DNA of 64,000 bases. It comes from Paracoccus denitrificans. Its GTDB lineage: Bacteria > Pseudomonadota > Alphaproteobacteria > Rhodobacterales > Rhodobacteraceae. The notes below the pieces were generated by a model, which saw only the letters and a program-made list of their open reading frames with translations, had not been told where the DNA came from and did no database searches. Positions 28,987 to 36,502 of the stretch are shown in pieces (positions within the stretch are counted from its first letter, which is position 1; the number at the start of each line of letters is the position of its first letter). The stretch covers positions 1 to 64,000 of the forward strand of contig NZ_FNEA01000007.1 in the NCBI RefSeq assembly GCF_900100045.1, given 5' to 3'. Made by a program: the position numbers and the translations under genes.

Positions 28987-29724
28987 CTATGCATCCTTGA
29001 CCGCCCGCGCCAGAACCACGACCGAGATCGGCCCTGCCCCCGCTGCCGCCAATGCCTGGGCCGAGGCGGCCAGCGTCGCCCCCGACGCCATCACGTCATC
29101 GACCAGCAGCACCGGGCGCCCTTGCAGGCGCGGGGCCATGCGTGCAGGAACGGCGATGGCGCCCTCGACATTCGCGAAACGGTCGCGGACGCTGCCGTGA
29201 TCCTGCATCGGCGTATGCCGCAGCCGCCGCAGGGCGCCCGGCAGATGCGCCAGCCCATGCGTGCGGGCGACACGCCGCGACAGCATCTCGGCCTGGTTGT
29301 ATTTGCGTCTCAGCAGCCGGCGCAGATGCACGGGCACCGGCACCACCACCGCATCCGGCCGCAGCAGCGGCAGCGCCGCCCGTGCCACCCAGCCACCCAG
29401 AGCGGGGGCGAGGTCCAGCCGGTCGCCGTGTTTCAGCATCAGGGCCAGCCTGCGGCCGGCGCCGCGATAGACCAGCGCCGCGCGCGCCTGCTGCCAGGGC
29501 CGCGGCATCGCGATGCAATCGTCGCAGACCAGCAGCCCTGCCGCCTCGTCCCCGCCATCGCCGTATCCGTCGTCCGGCAAGGGCGCACCGCAGCGCGCGC
29601 AGCAGGTGCCGGTGATGAACTCGGCCTCGCGCCAGCAGGCCGGGCACAGCCCGCTTTCCTCGACGACCGGCGCGCCGCAGCACAGGCATTGCGGCGGATA
29701 GACCAGCCGCAATGCGCCTTTCAT
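28987..29724 (-). CDS. comF: ComF-family phosphoribosyltransferase-like protein
   Basis: A 245-residue protein of the ComF/GntX class: an N-terminal zinc-ribbon with paired cysteines (PPQCLCCGAPV, GLCPACW, CCARCGAP, VCDDC) and a C-terminal type I phosphoribosyltransferase fold with the PRPP loop VLLVDDVMASGATL. Its role outside DNA uptake is unsettled. I use the ATG at 29724 (MKGALRLVYPPQ); an ATG at 29757 has a GGAGGAGGG sequence upstream but would overlap the divergent methyltransferase start codon, so the start is uncertain. Confidence 0.88.
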   Translation of the reverse strand: MKGALRLVYPPQCLCCGAPVVEESGLCPACWREAEFITGTCCARCGAPLPDDGYGDGGDEAAGLLVCDDCIAMPRPWQQARAALVYRGAGRRLALMLKHGDRLDLAPALGGWVARAALPLLRPDAVVVPVPVHLRRLLRRKYNQAEMLSRRVARTHGLAHLPGALRRLRHTPMQDHGSVRDRFANVEGAIAVPARMAPRLQGRPVLLVDDVMASGATLAASAQALAAAGAGPISVVVLARAVKDA

Positions 29725-29755
29725 CAGGCTGCGAAGCCCCCTATGTTCAGCCCCC

Positions 29756-30595
29756 ATGATGCCCGATCTTCCCTCCTCCGTTCCCGGCCTGACCGACCGC
29801 CATGCGCTCGACCGTAACCGCGCCCGGTCTCTGCGCCTTGGGCCGGTCGATTTCCTGCACCGAATCGTCGCCGACGAGGTCGAGGATAGGCTGGCAGAGG
29901 TTAACAGACGGTTTAGCGACATCGCCGTCGTGACCGGCTGGCCGGATTTCTGGCGCGAGGCGATGCCCGGCGCCAAGATCGTCGCCGATGCACCCGTGCT
30001 GGAGCTTGAACCCGGCGCGCATGACCTGGTGATCCACGCCATGGCGCTGCATTGGGCCGAGGACCCGGTCGGCCAGATCGCGCAGGCGGCGCGCGCACTG
30101 CGTCCCGACGGGCTGTTCATCGCCGCCTGTCCGGGCGGCGGCACGCTGCACGAATTGCGCGATTCGCTGACCCGTGCCGAGGCCGAGGTGACCGGCGGCC
30201 TGTCGCCGCGCGTCCTGCCCATGGGCGAGATCCGCGACCTCGGCGGACTGCTGCCGCGCGCCGGGCTGGCGCTGCCGGTCGCCGACCAGATCACCCAGAC
30301 CGTCAGCTATCGCAGCCTGTTCCACCTGGCACGCGACCTGCGCGCCATGGGCGAGGGTAATGCGCTGGCCCAGCGGCTGCGGCACCCGACGCGACGAGAT
30401 GTCCTGTTGCGCGCCGCTGCGCTTTATGCCGAAAACCATGCCGACCCACAGGACGGAACGCGCATCCGGGCGACCTTCGATCTGGTTTTCCTGACCGGAT
30501 GGGCGCCCGATGCCAGTCAGCAGAAACCACTTCGCCCAGGCTCGGCCCGGATGCCGCTTGCCGAAGCACTTGCCAGCACGAGAAAGCCCGAATGA
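29756..30595 (+). CDS. SAM-dependent methyltransferase-fold protein (NDUFAF5/BioC-like)
   Basis: A 279-residue class I methyltransferase-like protein. Similarity is to the NDUFAF5 branch: LTDRHALDRNRARSLRLGPV at the N-terminus with DFLHRIVADEVEDRL, the acidic LVIHAMALHWAEDPVGQIAQ, and RALRPDGLFIAACPGGGTL. The glycine-rich SAM loop is weak (DIAVVTGWPDFWREAMPG). NDUFAF5 relatives hydroxylate or methylate complex I subunits; the bacterial function is not established. The ATG codons at 29756 and 29759 both fit. It overlaps hemH by four bases. Confidence 0.78.
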   Translation: MMPDLPSSVPGLTDRHALDRNRARSLRLGPVDFLHRIVADEVEDRLAEVNRRFSDIAVVTGWPDFWREAMPGAKIVADAPVLELEPGAHDLVIHAMALHWAEDPVGQIAQAARALRPDGLFIAACPGGGTLHELRDSLTRAEAEVTGGLSPRVLPMGEIRDLGGLLPRAGLALPVADQITQTVSYRSLFHLARDLRAMGEGNALAQRLRHPTRRDVLLRAAALYAENHADPQDGTRIRATFDLVFLTGWAPDASQQKPLRPGSARMPLAEALASTRKPE

Positions 30596-31623
30596 CCCTT
30601 CCCGAGCACGCCCCCGCAAGCCAACCGCAGAGCCCGGCCCGCAAGATCGGCGTGCTGATCGCCAACCTGGGCACTCCCGATTCGCCCGATTACTGGCCGA
30701 TGCGGCGCTATCTGAGCGAGTTCCTGTCCGACAAGCGGGTGATCGACTATCCCGCCTGGAAATGGCAGCCGCTGCTGCAGACCGTCATCCTGACCAAGCG
30801 GCCCTTCACCTCGGGGGCGAACTATCGGCTGATCTGGAACAACGAGGCGAATGAAAGCCCGCTGATGACCATCACCAAGCAGCAGGTGGCGGCGCTGCGC
30901 GAGCGGACGGCGGCACTGTGGGGCGACCGGGTCATGGTCGATTTCTGCATGCGCTACGGCAACCCCTCGACGCCGGACGTGGTCGAGCGCATGGTCAAGG
31001 CGGGCTGCGACCGCATCCTGTTCTTCCCGCTTTATCCGCAATATGCCGGTGCCACCACGGCGACCGCGAACGACCAGTTCTTCCGCGCGCTGATGGGGCA
31101 GAAGGCGCAGCCCGCCGCGCGCACCGTGCCGCCCTATTTCGACCGGCCCGACTATATCGCGGCGCTCGCGGCTTCGGTCGAGCGCGCGCTGGGCGGCCGC
31201 CAGCCCAGGAAGCTGGTCGCCAGCTATCACGGCATGCCCCGGCGCTATTTCGAGGAGGGCGACCCCTATTTCCTGCAATGCACCGAGACCTCGCGCCTGC
31301 TGCGGGAACGGCTGGGCTGGGACGAGGACGTGATCGACACCACCTTCCAGTCGGTCTTCGGGACCGAGGAATGGCTGCGCCCCTATACGGTCGAGCATGT
31401 GGCCGAACTGGCGCAGCGGGGCATCACCGAGATTGCGGTGATCTCGCCCGCCTTCTCGGCCGATTGCATCGAGACGCTGGAGGAGATCCAGGGCGAGATC
31501 CGCGAGGCCTTCATCCATGCCGGCGGCAAGGAATTCACCTATATCCCCTGCCTGAACGCCGAGCCCGACCATATCGACGTGCTGACGGCGGTGATCGGCG
31601 AGAATCTGGGGGGGTGGGTGTAA
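30592..31623 (+). CDS. hemH: Ferrochelatase
   Basis: Inserts ferrous iron into protoporphyrin IX, the last step of haem synthesis, at the inner membrane face. The 343-residue protein has the N-terminal IGVLIANLGTPDSP, the metal/porphyrin-site residues in FFPLYPQYAGATTATAND, and the hallmark SYHGMPRRYFEEGDPYF with its catalytic His; the C-terminal FIPCLN-like YIPCLNAEPDHIDVL is present. Start at 30592 overlaps the methyltransferase stop (ATGA). Confidence 0.96.
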   Translation: MTLPEHAPASQPQSPARKIGVLIANLGTPDSPDYWPMRRYLSEFLSDKRVIDYPAWKWQPLLQTVILTKRPFTSGANYRLIWNNEANESPLMTITKQQVAALRERTAALWGDRVMVDFCMRYGNPSTPDVVERMVKAGCDRILFFPLYPQYAGATTATANDQFFRALMGQKAQPAARTVPPYFDRPDYIAALAASVERALGGRQPRKLVASYHGMPRRYFEEGDPYFLQCTETSRLLRERLGWDEDVIDTTFQSVFGTEEWLRPYTVEHVAELAQRGITEIAVISPAFSADCIETLEEIQGEIREAFIHAGGKEFTYIPCLNAEPDHIDVLTAVIGENLGGWV

Positions 31624-31650
31624 CAGGGTTGTTGGCTTGAACGAACTGAT

Positions 31651-32262
31651 TCACGCCAGCGCAGCGGTGGCAGCGCTAACAGTTTCATTCATGATTTTTT
31701 CAGATTCAAAATGCCACTTCTGATATGCTGGTGGAGCAAGTGACGGCATTCTGATGATGATTGCTTTGCCCGTTGCGACTTTCGAAAGTGCCCGCGCGGC
31801 GCCTTCGCCATGCACAATGATAACCTTTGGTTGAAGGCGGGCTAGTAGCCACTCGAATATGGCAGAGCCTTTCTGCTTCTGGATGCGAGTCAAGTCGCTG
31901 CTCATGGGTGACGAAAAGCAGATGACATTCGTTTCGAGTACACGTGCACCGGCAGCTTTCAGTTTACCAGATAGTCTGTCGGTGTTCTTACGAGTCGGTG
32001 AAGGTTCGCAGAGTTCTTCATATAGCGCCCGACACGATTCGCCATTGCGGTTGAAGAGCGCGTTGACGTGTCTCACGTGATCTACCGCGCCGACTGGATA
32101 CCTGTTGCGTTGGTTCTTTCCTACAATGAAACAGTTTGCATCTAGCGGATCTGTTAGATCCGTCATCCAGGGGCGCGGATACTGGCCATCAAACGGCTGT
32201 GTCTGGGCAAGGGTCTCAGCGTAGAAGTCGAATAATGTAGCCGGATTGTTGGCAGGTGTCAT
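31651..32262 (-). CDS. Atypical lower-GC gene, possible uracil-DNA-glycosylase-fold protein
   Basis: A 203-residue protein I cannot name with confidence. Its order of motifs resembles the uracil-DNA glycosylase superfamily: CFIVGKNQRNRYPVG could match motif I, ETNVICFSSPM the mid-strand, RLQPKVIIVHGEGAARAL the third strand, and IRMPSLAPPAYQ the HPSP-like loop. The usual catalytic residues are not clear, so it may be an inactive or divergent relative. Base composition and codons are visibly less GC-rich than in flanking genes (A- and T-ending codons are frequent), which suggests recent transfer. AAGGA precedes the ATG. No mobile-element gene flanks it. Confidence 0.6.
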   Translation of the reverse strand: MTPANNPATLFDFYAETLAQTQPFDGQYPRPWMTDLTDPLDANCFIVGKNQRNRYPVGAVDHVRHVNALFNRNGESCRALYEELCEPSPTRKNTDRLSGKLKAAGARVLETNVICFSSPMSSDLTRIQKQKGSAIFEWLLARLQPKVIIVHGEGAARALSKVATGKAIIIRMPSLAPPAYQKWHFESEKIMNETVSAATAALA

Positions 32263-32301
32263 TATGCAAATTCCTTTTCAGACAGCCTATTAGCCGTGCG
32301 A

Positions 32302-32330
32302 CAAACAAGAAAGGGGCCTCGTGGCCCCTT
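32302..32330 (-). terminator. Intrinsic terminator of the Tat-exported L,D-transpeptidase
   Basis: On the minus strand AAGGGGCC-ACGA-GGCCCCTT is followed by TCTTGTTTGT, 24 bases past the transpeptidase stop. It also separates that gene from the atypical gene downstream. Confidence 0.8.
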
Positions 32331-32354
32331 GCTGTCGCTCCTGTCCCGACCGGG

Positions 32355-33008
32355 TCAGATCAGCAGCACCTGGGTGCCGATCTTGGTCAGCTCGTAAAGC
32401 TGCTGGATGTGCTCGTTGTAAAGGCCGATGCAGCCGTTCGAGGACTTGCGGCCGATCTTGCGCGTGTCATGCGTGCCGTGGATGCGGTAATACTGCCAGC
32501 TCAGCCACAGCGCATGGGTGCCCAGCGGGTTGTCCGGCCCCGGCGGCACGAAATCCGGCCATTCGGGGTTGCGCTTCTTCATCTCGGGGGTGGGCGCCCA
32601 GCTGGGGCCGACGACCTTCTTGATGATCTCGGTGCGGCCGGTGCGGGTCAGGTCGGCGCTGACCGGGACCGAGGTCGGGAACAGCCGATAGACCGACTGG
32701 TCCTCGGACCAGAAATGCAGTGCGCGCGAGGTCAGGTCGACCAGGATGGCGCCATTGGCCAGCGTGCCGAAATAGGGCTGCCAGTCCTGCATGCGGAAGC
32801 TGGAGATGTTGCGCCGCGAATCCTGCCCGGAATCGTATTGCACCATGCCCGCGTCCGGGGTGGCGCCGCCCGCCGTGCCTTGCAGCGGCTGGCCGGTATA
32901 GGGGTCGAAGGATTGTGCGATGGCCGGGGCCGCCAGGCCCGCCGCGCCCATCGCCACCGAGGCGGTCAGAAATTTCCGGCGCGAAACCGGATTTTTCGGC
33001 GTGATCAT
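32355..33008 (-). CDS. L,D-transpeptidase (YkuD domain) with twin-arginine signal
   Basis: A 217-residue cell-envelope enzyme that makes 3-3 peptidoglycan links or attaches proteins. The N-terminus carries a twin-arginine motif SRRKFLTASVAMGAAGLAAP, so export is probably by Tat. The YkuD domain (about 75-215) has the catalytic His in YRIHGTHD and Cys in GRKSSNGCIGLYN; the usual SHGC is SNGC here, a variant seen in this subfamily. A second, lipoprotein-type L,D-transpeptidase is encoded about 2 kb away. Confidence 0.93.
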   Translation of the reverse strand: MITPKNPVSRRKFLTASVAMGAAGLAAPAIAQSFDPYTGQPLQGTAGGATPDAGMVQYDSGQDSRRNISSFRMQDWQPYFGTLANGAILVDLTSRALHFWSEDQSVYRLFPTSVPVSADLTRTGRTEIIKKVVGPSWAPTPEMKKRNPEWPDFVPPGPDNPLGTHALWLSWQYYRIHGTHDTRKIGRKSSNGCIGLYNEHIQQLYELTKIGTQVLLI

Positions 33009-33179
33009 GTGTCGCTCCTGATATGTAACGGACCGCTTCCTGCGGCCTTCTCTGCCCGATTCCGCGAAATGAGGTCTTGCTGAAACGGGGATTTACGCCC
33101 GGTCCATGCGCCTTGCAATTCAAACAAGCGTCATTGTCGCAACAGAGTCGCAGCCTGTGGCCCTCACGCAATCTTGCGT

Positions 33180-33208
33180 TTGAAGCGACTGGTGCGCTTT
33201 TGTATGGC
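33180..33208 (+). promoter_or_regulatory. Probable promoter of the CAP lipoprotein gene
   Basis: TTGAAG (33180-33185), 17-base spacer, TATGGC (33203-33208), 32 bases before the start codon. Confidence 0.5.
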
Positions 33209-33239
33209 TGGGGCAAAATCTCCTCTGGGACAGGATATC

Positions 33240-33803
33240 ATGCTGAGACTTTCTACCCTGGCGCTCGTGTCGGTGCTGGCCCTTGCGGCCTGCCAGCAGC
33301 CACAGCCGCAACTCGGCCCCGACGGCCAACCGCTGCCGGTCGCCTACAAGATCACCCCGCGCGAAGAGGCGGAGATTCCCGGCCGCGTTCTGGGCCAGAT
33401 CAACGCCCTGCGCGCCAACGTCGCGGCGCCTGCCATGATGCAGAGCCCGATGCTGGATGCGGCCGCCAAGGTCCATGCCCGCGACATGGCGGCGCAGAAC
33501 CGGGCATGGCATTTCGGCTCGGACGGTTCCTCGCCGCTGGACCGGGTGCGGCGCCAGGGCTATTCGGGCCATCTGGTGGGCGAGAACATCTCGGAGACCT
33601 ATGAGAACGAGATCACCACGCTGAACGCCTGGATGCAGACCCGCGACACGCGCGACGTGATCATGGACCCGCGCGCCACGGAGTTCGGCATCGGCTGGTA
33701 TCAGGAGCCCTCGGGCAAGATCTGGTGGGTGCTGATCACCGGCGGCGCGGGCGGCGCGCCGACGGCCATGGCGGGCGGCTTCGCCCCGGGTGCCGGCATC
33801 TGA
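33240..33803 (+). CDS. CAP/SCP-domain lipoprotein
   Basis: A 187-residue exported protein. The signal peptide ends in a lipobox LALAAC (Cys18 region), so it is lipid-anchored. The CAP domain follows: INALRANVAAPAMMQSPML, AAKVHARDMAAQN with the metal-site His, HLVGENISETY with the Glu, and FGIGWYQEPSGKIWWVLI. Bacterial CAP proteins are envelope-associated, with uncertain biochemical activity. Start at 33240 after GGGACAGGA. Confidence 0.88.
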   Translation: MLRLSTLALVSVLALAACQQPQPQLGPDGQPLPVAYKITPREEAEIPGRVLGQINALRANVAAPAMMQSPMLDAAAKVHARDMAAQNRAWHFGSDGSSPLDRVRRQGYSGHLVGENISETYENEITTLNAWMQTRDTRDVIMDPRATEFGIGWYQEPSGKIWWVLITGGAGGAPTAMAGGFAPGAGI

Positions 33804-33946
33804 TCCGGCGGCGCGGTCCGTCCGGGCCGCGCCTTTCGCCCGAGTTGCGCGCCGGTCCGCCGGGCGGCCCGGCTCCATTCCTCGCGGTGTCGATCCCGGG
33901 GCTGCGGCGTGTTATTCTCGCGTCGCACTGCCGAGGAGATATCGCG

Positions 33947-34600
33947 ATGCCCGGGCAAGTGACGATCTGGACCTACGATTGGGTGCCCAAGGCGCCACGC
34001 GGCTATGTGCGCGATCTGAGGCTTCGCTGGGCCTTGGAGGAGGCGGGCATCGGCTATGCTGTTGCGACCGTCCCGTTCGATGACCGGGGGCCGGATCACC
34101 TTGCCCGGCAGCCTTTCGCGCAGGTGCCCTTTCTCGACGACGGCGATATCCGCATTTTCGAAAGCGGCGCCTGTCTCCTGCATCTGGCGGAAAAGAGCGA
34201 GGCGCTGATGCCTCGCGAACCCCAGGAAAAAGCCGATACGCTGCAATGGTTCGTCGCTGCGCTGAATTCGGTCGAGATGGTCACCGTGCCCTGGTGGTTC
34301 ATCGACATGTCCGGGCAAGCGGAAAACCTCCTTGCCGGCTGGATGCAGCAGCGTTTCGAGCGGCTGGAGGCGGTTCTGGAGACGCGGGAATGGTTGGCGG
34401 CCACGTGCTTCACGGTCGCCGACATCATGATGTCCGACGTGCTTCGCATTCCGAACGATCTGGGAAAGCTGGAGAATTACCCCGCTCTCGGGGCCTATGT
34501 GGCGCGTTCTTGCAGTCGCCCGGCCTTCCGGAAGGCCCGCCGGGATCAACTGGCGCATTTCGAAGCGGCCGATGCGGCAAAGGCCCAGGCCCGGAACTGA
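33947..34600 (+). CDS. Glutathione S-transferase-like protein
   Basis: A 217-residue GST-fold protein: N-terminal thioredoxin-like part (about 1-85, with ALEEAGIGYAVATVPFD, FAQVPFLDDGDIRIFESGA including the cis-Pro and the Glu-Ser glutathione-binding pair) and an all-helical C-terminal part (about 95-215, FTVADIMMSDVLR). Substrate unknown. GAGGAG precedes the ATG with eight-base spacing. The N-terminal WTYDWVPKAPRGYVRDLRL suggests a Ser/Tyr-poor active site different from classical classes. Confidence 0.85.
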   Translation: MPGQVTIWTYDWVPKAPRGYVRDLRLRWALEEAGIGYAVATVPFDDRGPDHLARQPFAQVPFLDDGDIRIFESGACLLHLAEKSEALMPREPQEKADTLQWFVAALNSVEMVTVPWWFIDMSGQAENLLAGWMQQRFERLEAVLETREWLAATCFTVADIMMSDVLRIPNDLGKLENYPALGAYVARSCSRPAFRKARRDQLAHFEAADAAKAQARN

Positions 34601-34663
34601 ACGGCGGGGCCGTCCTGCCTGACGATCCCCGGCAATTCGCCGACTGGGCCCCATCCGGCGCGA

Positions 34664-34702
34664 GGCCCCGCGAGCACAGGCGCGGGGCCTTCGTCGCTTT
34701 TT
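34664..34702 (+). terminator. Intrinsic terminator after the GST-like gene
   Basis: GGCCCCGCG (34664-34672) pairs with CGCGGGGCC (34681-34689); TTCGTCGCTTTTT follows and runs into the stop codon of the convergent L,D-transpeptidase. Confidence 0.75.
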
Positions 34703-35219
34703 AGGGGTAGATGAAGATCGGCACGCCCGGCCGTAGCATGGTGAAAATCTCTTCGATCTCCTCATCGGTCACGGCGATGCAGCCGGCGGTCCAGTCCGCG
34801 CGGTTCAGTGCCCGCCCCTCGGGACCGAGGCCGTGGATGAAGATATCGCCGCCCGGCCGCAGTCCCATGGCTGCCGCCTTGGCCACGTCCTGCGCCGAGG
34901 GGTAGGAGATGCCGACCGACAGGTGATAGCGGCTGCGCGGGTTGAAGCGGTCGATGAAATACATGCCCTCGGGCGTGCGGCCGTCGCCTTCGAACTGCTT
35001 TGGCCCGAACGGCTGGTTGCCGAGGTTGACCTTGTAGCTTTTGACGACTTCCTTGCCGCTGACCAGATACATCTTGCGGTCGGCCTTCTTCACCACGATC
35101 TGCGTGATGGGCGGCCCCTGATAGGTCTTGCTAGGTTGGAGGCTGTCGCCACCGCCGCAGCTTGCCACGACGGCAACTGCGACAACCGCGAGAAATGCGC
35201 GAATTGCCCGAATCATCAC
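34701..35219 (-). CDS. L,D-transpeptidase-family lipoprotein
   Basis: A 172-residue YkuD-domain protein. A short signal peptide ends at VVASC, a lipobox, so it is probably anchored in a membrane facing the periplasm. The YkuD core (about 40-172) has ITQIVVKKADRKMYLVSG, the catalytic His in IFIHGLGPEG and Cys in ADWTAGCIAVTDEEIEEIF. This branch often lacks extra substrate-binding domains and may include murein endopeptidases such as DpaA/LdtF rather than cross-linking enzymes. Confidence 0.9.
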   Translation of the reverse strand: MMIRAIRAFLAVVAVAVVASCGGGDSLQPSKTYQGPPITQIVVKKADRKMYLVSGKEVVKSYKVNLGNQPFGPKQFEGDGRTPEGMYFIDRFNPRSRYHLSVGISYPSAQDVAKAAAMGLRPGGDIFIHGLGPEGRALNRADWTAGCIAVTDEEIEEIFTMLRPGVPIFIYP

Positions 35220-35281
35220 TGCCCTCTGTATGCGCTATGCGCTTCGTTTTGTTATGAAATACCACAGAGGTTAAGATTCGG

Positions 35282-36502
35282 CTAGCGTCGGCGAAACTCT
35301 GCTACGGTCTCGACATGCGGCGACCAGCGGAACTGATCGACCACGAACAGCTGGCACAACCTGTAGCCGTTCTCGGCAAGAATCCGCGCATCCCTTGCGA
35401 AAGTGACCGGGTCACAGCTGACCCAGGCCAGCGTCGGAACCTGCGCCTGGGCGATCTCGCGCGCCTGCGCTTCGGCCCCGGCGCGCGGCGGATCGATCAC
35501 GATTGCGTCATAAGCCAGCTCGTCGGGCATGAGCGGGCGGCGGGCCAGGTCGCGGATCTCGGTCGTGATTCGGCGCAGGCCCTGCGCCTGCCGGGCGGCG
35601 GCATCCAGCGCCTGCAGCGGCGCGGCCAGCCCTTCGACCGCATGGACCTCGGCCGTCTCGGCCAGCGGCAGCGAAAAGGTGCCGCAGCCCGCGAACAGGT
35701 CCAGCATCCGCCCGGCGCCCCGCACCATGCCGCGCACGGCGGCAAGCAGTGCGGCCTCGCCCTCGGCTGTCGCTTGCAGAAAGCTGCCCGGCGGCGGCAC
35801 CACCCGCGCGCGGCCCATGGCAAGGGCTGGCGGTCGGCGGGTGATGGCCTGCCCGTCCCAACTGAGCCGTGCCAGATCGCCCTGATCGGCCAGTGCCGCG
35901 AGGGTCTGGAACAGCGCCGGCTCCATCGGCTTGCCGCCGGTGACGGCCACGTCCAGCCCCGCCGGCGTTTCGGTCACGGTCAGCGACAGCTCGCCCGCAC
36001 GCGAGGCGCCGGCGACGACCAGCCGCCGCAACAGTGGCAGCGCGGACTGGATATCGGGCCGCAGCACATGGCAATCGGCGATGTCGACGATCACCTCGGA
36101 GGCGCGGGCGTGAAAGCCCAGCAGCGCGCCTTTCTTCGTCCGCCGCCCGGACAGCACCGCCCGCCGGCGCGAGCGCGGCGGCGAGACATGCACCCCGGCG
36201 ACCGGCACCGATAGCCCCTGCGCGCGCAGCGCCTCGGTCACCACGCCGACCTTCCATGCCTTAACGAAAGCCTCCGAGCCATGCATCAGCGAGCAACCGC
36301 CGCAGGCGCGGTAGTGCTGGCATGGGGGGCGGACCCGGTCGGCCGAAGGTGTCACGATGCGCGGGCTGGCGATGCGGCCGGCTTCCTCTTCGCCCTCGAT
36401 CTGTTCGCCGGGCAGGGTCAGCGCGGCCAATGCGCGCCGATCGCCGCTGAGCGCTACGCCATCGCCCTTGCGGCCCAGCCGCTCGACGGTCCAGAGCGTC
36501 AC
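35282..36502 (-). CDS. TrmA/RlmD-family RNA (uracil-5)-methyltransferase
   Basis: A 406-residue SAM-dependent enzyme methylating uridine C5 in rRNA or tRNA. It has an iron-sulfur cluster cysteine set (PPCQHYRACGGCSLMHG plus the later Cys in ADCHVLRP), SAM motif MLDLFAGCGTFSLPLAE, DAIVIDPPRAG and the nucleophile Cys in WVSCDPVTFARD. The GTG start at 36502 overlaps the ABC exporter stop (GTGA) and has GGAGG upstream. The TRAM domain is reduced to the N-terminal 60 residues. Target base (23S U1939, U747 or tRNA U54) cannot be decided here. Confidence 0.92.
   Translation of the reverse strand: MTLWTVERLGRKGDGVALSGDRRALAALTLPGEQIEGEEEAGRIASPRIVTPSADRVRPPCQHYRACGGCSLMHGSEAFVKAWKVGVVTEALRAQGLSVPVAGVHVSPPRSRRRAVLSGRRTKKGALLGFHARASEVIVDIADCHVLRPDIQSALPLLRRLVVAGASRAGELSLTVTETPAGLDVAVTGGKPMEPALFQTLAALADQGDLARLSWDGQAITRRPPALAMGRARVVPPPGSFLQATAEGEAALLAAVRGMVRGAGRMLDLFAGCGTFSLPLAETAEVHAVEGLAAPLQALDAAARQAQGLRRITTEIRDLARRPLMPDELAYDAIVIDPPRAGAEAQAREIAQAQVPTLAWVSCDPVTFARDARILAENGYRLCQLFVVDQFRWSPHVETVAEFRRR

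Noticed and set aside
34621..34643. Short GC hairpin after the GST-like gene
   Set aside because: No T-run; the stronger hairpin at 34664-34702 explains termination.
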